A stretch of 64,000 bases of DNA from Nonomuraea africana. GTDB lineage: Bacteria; Actinomycetota; Actinomycetes; Streptosporangiales; Streptosporangiaceae. Positions 1 to 6,442 of this stretch are shown here, one piece after another (positions within the stretch are counted from its first letter, which is position 1; the number at the start of each line of letters is the position of its first letter). The translations under genes and the position numbers were made by a program. Where the stretch lies: positions 7,068,001-7,132,000 of the forward strand of contig NZ_JADBEF010000001.1 of NCBI RefSeq assembly GCF_014873535.1, written 5' to 3'. The notes under the pieces were generated by a model. It did not search any database. It had not been told where the DNA came from and worked only from the letters and a program-made list of their open reading frames with translations.

Positions 1-302
1 GGCTCATCCAGATCAACGCTCAGCGCGTCATAGGGAAGCACGGTGACTCGCTTGAGCAGTTCCGTGCGCTCATTCAGTCGGGACAGCAATACCCCGCGCA
101 TACCGGTCGAGGGCTCCAGCGCGAAGATCTCCGCTGGCGTCGAGTCGGCGAGCGATGTGGTGATCAGGCCGGTTCCCGCACCGATCTCCAGGATGCTCCG
201 CCGTATCCCGGCGAGAAGCGAGGGAAGTTTCTCACGGACCCCCGGTACGTGCCCGTCTTCATGGAGCAGGTCATAGAAGGGGAGAGAGATGAAGTCGGTC
301 AT
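1..302 (-). CDS. SAM-dependent methyltransferase, N-terminal part (runs off the window)
   Basis: Reading from an ATG at 302 gives an open frame to the window edge (about 100 residues). It carries the class I methyltransferase glycine-rich motif I (ILEIGAGTGLIT, about residues 37-48), followed by an acidic motif II region (EIFALEPS). Class I enzymes of this type move a methyl group from S-adenosylmethionine to a small molecule or macromolecule in the cytoplasm. The substrate cannot be told from the N-terminus. The start is the first ATG with no upstream in-frame homology. The C-terminal half lies outside the window, so completeness is unknown. Confidence 0.7.
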   Translation of the reverse strand, partial: MTDFISLPFYDLLHEDGHVPGVREKLPSLLAGIRRSILEIGAGTGLITTSLADSTPAEIFALEPSTGMRGVLLSRLNERTELLKRVTVLPYDALSVDLDE

Positions 303-465
303 GGCGGGCAACGCTATCCCAGGCACAGGAACCTGCAGGGACATCTTCGACATCTGAAGGGGTGACCAGGGTTGCGATCCGGGTTGCAATGCAGGGGCGT
401 TCCAAGGGGTTCAGGAAGGACCGGGCACTGCTTCTGACCTGCATTGAACGATCCGGAACGGGCCG

Positions 466-514
466 AACTGGATCTTTAATCCGTAGGTTCCTGGTTCGAG
501 CCTCGGGCGCCCTA
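466..514 (+). pseudogene. tRNA 3'-half-like remnant / possible attachment site
   Basis: The stretch contains a T-loop-like GGTTCGAGCC and a 3' acceptor-like GGGCGCC, preceded by an anticodon-loop-like CTTTAATCC. The T-stem is mispaired and no matching 5' half (D-arm, 5' acceptor strand) lies upstream, so it is not a functional tRNA. Such 3' halves are left at attachment sites of integrating elements. The IS630 fragment starting about 20 bases downstream fits a disturbed insertion hot spot. This is an inference from a short pattern. Confidence 0.3.
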
Positions 515-533
515 CCGCCCCACACCCATCTGA

Positions 534-821
534 GTGGTGCAGCGCTGGCTGCTGGCGCACCCGCGTTTCAGCCTGCACTTCACCCCGACCTACTCTTCCT
601 GGATCAACCAGGTCGAACGCTGGTTCGCCGAGCTGGAACGGCGGCCGCCTGGATCGGGGCGTGTTCTCTCGCTGGATGTGCTGAAGACCGCGCTGGCGAA
701 CTGGATCGAGGTCTGGAACGACAACGCCCTGCCCTTCGCCTGGGCCAAGACCGCCGACCAGATCATCGACCGGGTTCTCCGCCTATCGGCTCAGCGGCAT
801 GAGTCCGATGCTCTCCCGTGA
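534..821 (+). pseudogene. IS630-family transposase, C-terminal fragment
   Basis: The translation matches the end of IS630/Tc1-type DDE transposases: FTPTYSSWINQVERWFAEL (the last acidic catalytic residue is the E in VERWF), then the usual helical tail with WNDN and AKTADQI. The first about two thirds of the protein, including the first two catalytic acids, is absent. Homology begins abruptly at the first codons and no terminal inverted repeats were recognised. It is a dead remnant and marks past IS activity at the left end of the window. Confidence 0.8.
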
Positions 822-1000
822 GGCCGCGGCAATCAACCGTGCTCGGCTTCCGTGGCCGAAGAGCACAAGGTCGTGACCCGGCAGGACGCCCGCTGATATG
901 GGCTGAGCGTGCGCGTTAGCGCGCCGTCAGGCCGGTGATAGCGGCGGCAGCCATCGTTCTGAGTGCAGGCAAGACCCACCAAGGTGAACGAGGAGATCTC

Positions 1001-1279
1001 ATGTCGAAGACGACGCTGTCCGAGCTGGTCACCGCCCGCGTCGAGCGCGCCCAGACGAAGGCCGAGCAGACGATGACCACGGCTCACACCGCCGTCGAGC
1101 AGGCCTCCATCAGGGCTGCTGAGGCCGAGCGGCTCGCCGCCGAGCAGGAGCAGGTCGATGTCCGGGCGGTGACTGAGCAGGTGCGCGCCGAAGCGCTCGC
1201 GCAGGGCAAGCAGTTCGCCGACTCCCTCAACGCTCAGGCGGCACAGCTCAAGGCGTGGGCCGCCGACGCCAACCGCTAG
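1001..1279 (+). CDS. Small Ala/Glu-rich coiled-coil protein
   Basis: A 92-residue protein starting at ATG 1001, chosen because AGGAGATCTC sits directly upstream at good spacing. It is almost wholly charged and alanine-rich (ARVERAQTKAEQ, AAEAERLAAEQEQ), with heptad-like spacing, and so is predicted to be helical/coiled-coil. It has no signal peptide and no membrane segment. No family was recognised and no function is proposed. It lies 67 bases upstream of the serine hydrolase gene on the same strand and could be co-transcribed. Confidence 0.55.
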   Translation: MSKTTLSELVTARVERAQTKAEQTMTTAHTAVEQASIRAAEAERLAAEQEQVDVRAVTEQVRAEALAQGKQFADSLNAQAAQLKAWAADANR

Positions 1280-1346
1280 CCAATGGCCCAGTGCTCCAGG
1301 TGAGCGCCGTGGCGTCCGTACACACTGCATGAAGAGGAGAGGGAAC

Positions 1347-2690
1347 GTGTCACAGGAAACGCTGTCCGATTTCGTCGAGGCGACGGCCACGAAGTTCGGC
1401 ATCCCCGGCGTCTGCGCCGGGGTGTGGGCCGACGGCACGGAGATCTACGCCGGTCACGGCGTGACCAGCATCGACAACCCGCTACCCGTCGATGAGCAGA
1501 CGCTGTTTCTGTTGGGGTCGGTCACCAAGACCTTCACGGCGACCGCGCTGATGCGTCTGGTCGCCGAGGGCGGGGTCGAGCTGGAGGCCCCTGTGCACCG
1601 CTATGTCCCCGAGGCCCCGGTCTCGGCCGAGATCACCGTGGCGCATCTGCTCAACCACACCGCGGGCCTGGGCTGGGGGGTCATCACCGACACCGGCGAG
1701 GGCGATGACGCCGTGGCCCGGTATGTGGCCAAGATGGCCGAGGTCGAGATGATCGCCCCGGTCGGCGCTCGCGCCTCCTACAGCCAAGCGGGCTACAACC
1801 TGATCGGGCACGTCATCGAGAAGGTCACCGGCCAGCCCTACGACCAGGCCGTCGCCTCACTGGTGCTCGAACCGGCAGGGCTGTCGAACACGTTCTTCTC
1901 CCACAACGACGTCATGACGCGGCGCTTCGCCGTAGGACATGACAAAGGTGAGGACGGCACGCTGTCGATTTCGCGGCCGTGGCGGCACTGGCGCGGGGAC
2001 CACCCCGGCGGCGGCATCGCCTCCTCGGCCTCGGATCTGCTGAGCTGGGCCCGTTTCCACCTCGGTGACGGCGCCGGTGTACTGCCCGCCGACGTGCTGC
2101 ACCGGATGAAGCAGCCGACCGCCGAACTGCGGGCCAGCAATCTGGGCGACGCCATCGGCCTGTGCTGGTTCCTGCGCGGGGTCGACGGGGTCCGCACCGT
2201 CGGGCACGGCGGCTCGTCCAACGGCCAGTTCGCCGAGCTCCTCCTGGTGCCGGAGCGGAACTTCGCCGTCGTCGTGATGTCCAACGCCGGCCCCGACGGC
2301 ATCCCCTGCAACCAGGCAGTCGTCCGGTGGGCGCTGCAGCACTACCTGGGCGTGACCGACGCCGACCCCGAACCGGCCCCCTACGACGCCGCCCGCGCCC
2401 AGGAGGTCGTCGGCCGCTACGAGAACGAGGTCATGACGCTTACCGTCACAGCCGACGGTGCCGGGCTGACACTCGAGGTCCTCATCAAGCCGGAGATCCG
2501 CGAGAACTCCGAGGTCGAGCTGCCCGCCGACCACGCGCCTTTCCCGTTCGGCCTGCTGCCCGGTGGCACCGATGAATACGTCATCACCGACGGCGCCTTC
2601 ACGGGGCAGCGCGGCTTCTTCTCTCGGGACGAGACCGGCGTGATCACCGGAGTCGACCTCGCCGGCCGGCCCTTCGCCCGAACCGTTTAG
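1347..2690 (+). CDS. Serine hydrolase, beta-lactamase class C / PBP-like family
   Basis: A 447-residue protein of the penicillin-binding/class C beta-lactamase fold. The SxxK nucleophile motif is SVTK (about residue 61), the Y-x-N-type motif lies in YSQAGYN, and the third box is GHGGSSNG (HxG type). A C-terminal beta-rich domain follows, as in many family XII esterase/peptidase relatives. The substrate may be a D-amino peptide, an ester or a lactam. No signal peptide is seen, so it is probably cytoplasmic. GTG at 1347 is preferred over ATG 1329 because GAGGAGAGGG lies 3 bases before it and ATG 1329 has no ribosome site. Confidence 0.85.
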   Translation: MSQETLSDFVEATATKFGIPGVCAGVWADGTEIYAGHGVTSIDNPLPVDEQTLFLLGSVTKTFTATALMRLVAEGGVELEAPVHRYVPEAPVSAEITVAHLLNHTAGLGWGVITDTGEGDDAVARYVAKMAEVEMIAPVGARASYSQAGYNLIGHVIEKVTGQPYDQAVASLVLEPAGLSNTFFSHNDVMTRRFAVGHDKGEDGTLSISRPWRHWRGDHPGGGIASSASDLLSWARFHLGDGAGVLPADVLHRMKQPTAELRASNLGDAIGLCWFLRGVDGVRTVGHGGSSNGQFAELLLVPERNFAVVVMSNAGPDGIPCNQAVVRWALQHYLGVTDADPEPAPYDAARAQEVVGRYENEVMTLTVTADGAGLTLEVLIKPEIRENSEVELPADHAPFPFGLLPGGTDEYVITDGAFTGQRGFFSRDETGVITGVDLAGRPFARTV

Positions 2691-2712
2691 AAGGGTGAGC
2701 CGTGGCAGCTGA

Positions 2713-2991
2713 ACTCTACGGCTCTTCGAACTCGACATGTCCAACCGCCTCGGCCTCGTGCCGGCCGTACAGGTCAGCCACGACGACGGACGGACCTGGT
2801 CCGCGCCGAAGAACCTGACGAGCGTCATCAAGGCGCCCGCCGGCGGTCACGACTGGTTCGCCACCGGGCCCGGGCACGGGATCCAGCTGACGCGCGGCCC
2901 GTACGCGGGTCGGCTCGTCCCCGTCCACTTCGCCATCGCGAGCCGGCAGAGCGTAGCTGGGCCAACGGATGCAACGGGCCGAGGCCCGTAG
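2713..2991 (+). pseudogene. Sialidase (BNR-repeat exo-alpha-sialidase) fragment
   Basis: The frame reads VQVSHDDGRTWSAPKNL, an Asp-box/BNR repeat (S-x-D-x-G-x-x-W), then ATGPGHGIQLTRGPYAGR, a segment typical of exo-sialidases. Both the N-terminal catalytic region (Arg triad, first Asp) and the C-terminal half of the six-bladed propeller are missing. An in-frame stop lies just before 2713, and homology ends near 2950, after which the frame reads unrelated sequence. It is a short relic with no plausible function. Confidence 0.65.
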
Positions 2992-3084
2992 AGCGTTGGA
3001 CGGTCCGGCTGGCTCCGTCACCAGCCCGTTCGACGGGAGGTGCTGAGCAGGTGTCGCCCCGAGGCAGAGGGGAAGCGGACCGGC

Positions 3085-3483
3085 ATGGCTGGGACAACGC
3101 TTCTCAGTACCGCGTTCAACGATCACGCGCTGATCCCGCGCGCGTATTCGGGCGGGGCCGTCTCGCCAGAGCTCCAGTGGTCGCAAGTGCCGGACGAGAC
3201 CGCCGAGCCGGCCCTGCTGTGCGAGGATCCAGACGCCCCTGGCGGCACCTTCACCTACCGGCTTGTCGTCGGTATCCCACCCGGGACGAATGAGCTGGAA
3301 TCCGGTGCCGAGCTGACGGGGTGTGCCGTCGGCCGCGACGACTTCGGCCGGTACTTCTTCCGCCTTTACGCGCTGTCCGCGCCGACGGGCCTTGGCGAGG
3401 GTTTCTCCGCGAAGGACTTCCGGCGTGCGATCGAGGGGGACGTGCTGGCATCGGGCACGCTGGTCGGCACCTACGGTCGGTGA
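3085..3483 (+). CDS. YbhB/YbcL family PEBP-like protein
   Basis: A 132-residue cytoplasmic protein with the phosphatidylethanolamine-binding-protein signature around CEDPDAPGG, and the strand YRLVVGIPPGTNEL that normally reads HWVVxNIP. The DPDAP ligand-pocket motif is intact, but the usual His after it is replaced by Tyr/Arg. Length is slightly below the 150-180 of the bacterial family. The start at ATG 3085 is favoured by GAGGGGAAG upstream and by homology; upstream in-frame codons look non-native. Its stop is 6 bases before pcm, so the two genes probably form one transcript. The physiological role of bacterial PEBP proteins is unclear. Confidence 0.75.
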   Translation: MAGTTLLSTAFNDHALIPRAYSGGAVSPELQWSQVPDETAEPALLCEDPDAPGGTFTYRLVVGIPPGTNELESGAELTGCAVGRDDFGRYFFRLYALSAPTGLGEGFSAKDFRRAIEGDVLASGTLVGTYGR

Positions 3484-3489
3484 CCCCTC

Positions 3490-4146
3490 ATGCAGCCGGA
3501 CAGGCTGGTGGACGTCATTCAGCGGACCGGGGTCACCGATCCCCGCATTCTGGCCGCTGTTGTGGCCACGCCGCGCGCGACGTTCGTGCCGCCGCAATCG
3601 GTCGCTCGTGCCCAGCTGGACGAGCCGATTCCGATCGGCCACGGCCAACCCACCACGCAGCCGTCGCTGATCGCGCGAATGATCGACGCCCTTGAGCTGT
3701 CAGGGACTGAAAAGGTCCTGGAAATCGGCACGGGGTACGGCTACCAAACCGCGCTGTTGGCGCGCCTGGCCCGCCGGGTCGTCTCGGTGGAACGTTACGC
3801 CGACCTGGCCGAGCACGCCCGAGTCAATCTGGCGGCGGTGGGCGTGACCAACGCCGAGGTGGTGGTCGGCGATGGCACGACCGGTATGCCCGAGCACGCT
3901 CCCTTCGATGCCGTCATCGTGTCCGCATCCGGACGGCGGGTACCTGCCCCGCTGGTCGAGCAGCTCGCCGAGGGGGGCCGGCTCGTCATGCCTATCCAGC
4001 AGGTTCTGTATGAGACCGTCATGCTGTACCGCAAGCGACACGGCGATCTGACGGAGCAGCGAATGCTGACGCATGCCCAGTTCGTCCCGTTGGTCAGCGA
4101 GGAAGAGGGGGATCAGAGAGGAGGTAATGAACAAGTCGAACCCTGA
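3490..4146 (+). CDS. pcm: Protein-L-isoaspartate O-methyltransferase-like protein
   Basis: A 218-residue class I methyltransferase of the Pcm/PIMT group. SAM motif I is VLEIGTGYGYQTALLA (about residues 77-92), the acidic motif II is VVSVERYADLAEHA, and motif III is PFDAVIVSASGRRVPAPLVEQL. The conserved post-I pattern and the N-terminal PPQS region with pre-motif TQPSLIARM match the family, which methylates abnormal L-isoaspartyl residues to start protein repair. No signal peptide. It starts 6 bases after the PEBP gene. Actinomycetes often carry several Pcm paralogues, some acting on other substrates, so the exact substrate is inferred. Confidence 0.88.
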   Translation: MQPDRLVDVIQRTGVTDPRILAAVVATPRATFVPPQSVARAQLDEPIPIGHGQPTTQPSLIARMIDALELSGTEKVLEIGTGYGYQTALLARLARRVVSVERYADLAEHARVNLAAVGVTNAEVVVGDGTTGMPEHAPFDAVIVSASGRRVPAPLVEQLAEGGRLVMPIQQVLYETVMLYRKRHGDLTEQRMLTHAQFVPLVSEEEGDQRGGNEQVEP

Positions 4147-4413
4147 ACGACGCAATCCATCGATCAGTTCTGGGCGCCTGTACTGCGGGATCCCGACACC
4201 GCAAGCCCGCGCAGCGGATCAAGGTTCTTCCACCCCTCGGCCTGTTCGTTGACCTCCGGCCGTCGGTCGAAGGCTGAAGACCAGGTCACGTGGCTTCTCA
4301 GGTCAACGGGTGGTTCAGGGGCAAGCCCGACCCCCACAGGCTTCAGCACCCGCCGCGGTGGCCCGGTTGTCGGATCCGTGTGTCCTCGCCGTCGTGCGGG
4401 GAACAGGGGCGGC

Positions 4414-4800
4414 ATGGAGGTGTTGAGCAGCCGCGTGCTGCTGCGTCCACGCGACCTCGCACGCAGCCGGCACTTCTACGCCGAGACGCTCGGCTTGGCG
4501 GTCTATCGTGAGTTCGGCCCGGCCGGTCAGCTCGGAACGGTCTTCTTCCTGGGTCAGGGATTCCTGGAGCTCTCCGGGCGTTTCGACGGCGAGGCCGGCT
4601 CGGCGATGTCCCTCTGGCTGCAGGTGCGCGACGTGGCACGCGAGGAGGAACGCCTTCGCGGGGCGGGCGTCACCATGCTGCGCGAGGCCCGCCTGGAGCC
4701 GTGGGGTCTCACCGAGCTGTGGATCGCGGATCCCGACGGCCATCGCATCGTCCTGGTGCAGGTCCCGCCCGACCATCCCTTGCGCCGCGACCCGCGCTGA
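4414..4800 (+). CDS. VOC family (glyoxalase/bleomycin-resistance fold) protein
   Basis: A 128-residue single VOC-domain protein. It opens with SSRVLLRPRDLARSRHFYAETLGL and ends with the typical LWIADPDGHRIVLVQV strand. Between them lies a beta-alpha-beta repeat. Members bind metal and act as lyases, dioxygenases or antibiotic-binding resistance proteins. The His/Glu metal positions are only partly evident here, so catalysis is uncertain. ATG 4414 has a GGGG-containing ribosome site, and upstream in-frame sequence lacks homology. It directly abuts an unrelated protease remnant on the other strand. Confidence 0.8.
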   Translation: MEVLSSRVLLRPRDLARSRHFYAETLGLAVYREFGPAGQLGTVFFLGQGFLELSGRFDGEAGSAMSLWLQVRDVAREEERLRGAGVTMLREARLEPWGLTELWIADPDGHRIVLVQVPPDHPLRRDPR

Positions 4801-4992
4801 CTCCACGACACCCTTCACGTGCTCCCGGCAGATCGCCGGCCAGTCGAGCCCGCGCAGCTCACGTCCGGGAAAGGCGGCACTCACTTCGGCGACCGTCCGG
4901 TCGACCGCGTCCTGGACGCTGGCGCACGGCACGTCCACCTCAAGAGTGGAGCGGGTGCGGGCCGTCGTGTGAACCAGCCGCAAGCTGCGCAT
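4801..4992 (-). pseudogene. S41-family (tricorn/CtpA-type) peptidase N-terminal relic
   Basis: From ATG 4992 the frame reads a short peptide with VQDAVDRTVAEVSAAF, then GLDWPAICREHV. This resembles the N-terminal region of S41 peptidases, where a 'gvDW...y' segment precedes the core. Homology stops at 4801, exactly where the VOC gene on the other strand ends, so the catalytic Ser/Lys domain is gone. The call rests on a short motif. The rest of the 4801-5213 interval shows no other gene. Confidence 0.35.
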
Positions 4993-5213
4993 CAACCCGC
5001 CCGCATCCGCCGCTCGTGAAGTCAGCACCCGATCTGGCCTGGCCGAGGTGAACAAGCGCCACGAGGAACACCTCGCCGCCCGCCGCGGGAGTGTGCGCGG
5101 ACGACCGACCCGGCCGCTACGCCCGGACACCGTCTGCGCGATCCTCCAGCAGCCATCACCCAGCCCAGGATCGTCGAATACCAGGGCCGGGGATCCAGTG
5201 GCTTGCTCGGTCC

Positions 5214-5690
5214 TCAGCTGACCGCTCTCTTCACGAGCTCGGCGATCCTGGCCTCGTCGGCGGCGGTCAGCTCCGTCACAGCGAAGGCGGTCGGCCACAT
5301 GGTGCCGTCGTCGAGGTTCGCGATGTCGTTGAAGCCGAGAGTCGCGTACCTCGCCTTGAACTTCTCCGCGCTTTGGAAGAAGCAGAGGACCTTGCCGTCC
5401 TTGGCGTAGGCGGGCATCCCGTACCACAGCTTGGGCGAGAGGTCCGGCGCGCTGGCCGTGACGATGGCATGGAACCGCTCGGCCAGGACGCGATCCGCTT
5501 CCGCCATCTCGGCGATCTTCTCGAGCACGTCGCGCTCCCCGTCGGCCTTGGCCGCGCGCGAGCCGCGGCGGGCGGCCTTCTTCAGCTCCTGGGCGTGCTC
5601 CTTCATCGCGGCTCGTTCTTCGTCGGTGAACCCGTCGAACTTCTTGTCAGCTGCGGTGGTGCTCTTGGCGGCCTTCTGCGTTTCGTTCAT
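5214..5690 (-). CDS. DUF1801 / YdhG-type protein
   Basis: A 158-residue cytoplasmic protein. An N-terminal charged, helical region (KEHAQELKKAARRG) precedes a DUF1801 domain recognisable by LWYGMPAYAKDGKVLCFFQ and an aromatic-rich strand. This is the fold of the YdhG/Fra-like proteins, thought to bind small ligands or act as iron chaperones. No catalytic residues are assigned in the family. It begins at ATG 5690, and GGGAAACTCC-type sequence upstream gives no strong ribosome site. It lies downstream of the carboxymuconolactone decarboxylase-like gene on the same strand, with a gap of about 120 bases. Confidence 0.75.
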   Translation of the reverse strand: MNETQKAAKSTTAADKKFDGFTDEERAAMKEHAQELKKAARRGSRAAKADGERDVLEKIAEMAEADRVLAERFHAIVTASAPDLSPKLWYGMPAYAKDGKVLCFFQSAEKFKARYATLGFNDIANLDDGTMWPTAFAVTELTAADEARIAELVKRAVS

Positions 5691-5810
5691 GGTGGGAAAC
5701 TCCTTGTCTGCGAATCATGGTCGGGACGGCCGGCTTACAAAGGCGGCCGCCGTAGCGGCGCTAAGAGTGTTCGCGGCGATGAGGCGAGCGGTCGCGGGAC
5801 CGCGCACCGC

Positions 5811-6266
5811 TCACCCCCATGCGCCTGCGATCTGCCGGGTGGTGGCATTGAGCCGGTTGAACAGGTTGGTGACGCCGATCATCAGAACGATCGCGGCCAA
5901 CTGCTTCTCGTCGAAATAGGTGGCGGCCCTGTCCCAGACCTCGTCGCTCACCGCGTCGGCACGGTCGGACAGCCGTGTCGCGGCTTCGGCCAGCGCGAGC
6001 GCCGCCCGCTCCTCCTCGGTGAAGTACGGGGCCTCCCGCCAGGCGACGACCGTGGCCAGCCGCTCCTCGCTCACTCCGGCCTTACGAGCGGTCTTGGTGC
6101 CCCCGTCGACGCAGGAACTGCAGCCGTTGATCTGGCTGACCCGCAGATGCACCAGCTCCAGCGTCTGACCGTCGACCCCTCCGGCGTGCACGGCCTTGAA
6201 GAGCTCCTGGATGGACTGCATCGCGCCGGGCAGAATGAAGGCCGGGTTCTGCATACGAGACTGCAT
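5811..6266 (-). CDS. Carboxymuconolactone decarboxylase / AhpD-like protein
   Basis: A 151-residue all-helical protein of the CMD/AhpD family. The redox-type motif is CSSCVDGGTKTARKAG (CxxC followed by the conserved H/G helix, here with Asp-Gly-Gly), in LVHLRVSQINGCSSC (residues about 42-56). AhpD-like members use the CxxC as peroxidase-linked thiols; others are decarboxylases. The intact CxxC favours a redox role. ATG 6266 is used because AGGAG sits about 8 bases upstream; homology also starts there. It is divergent from the STAND regulator at 6443, so the 176-base gap may hold promoters for both. Confidence 0.85.
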   Translation of the reverse strand: MQSRMQNPAFILPGAMQSIQELFKAVHAGGVDGQTLELVHLRVSQINGCSSCVDGGTKTARKAGVSEERLATVVAWREAPYFTEEERAALALAEAATRLSDRADAVSDEVWDRAATYFDEKQLAAIVLMIGVTNLFNRLNATTRQIAGAWG

Positions 6267-6442
6267 CGTGGTTCTCCTCTTCCTGATCGACGCCCCGTCC
6301 CGCGGGGCGTGACTCCATAACAGCCGGACGGGCTTGCCATGACGACGGCGGTGGGACACCGTGGGACAGTCCAAACGGCTTTGGCCTGCGGCGATTCGTC
6401 TCGGTAAGTTTCTTCCGCGACGGGACAGAGAGGCAGGACGCG

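Noticed and set aside
466..514. Functional tRNA gene
   Set aside because: There is no 5' half, the T-stem is mispaired and the anticodon loop is not canonical.
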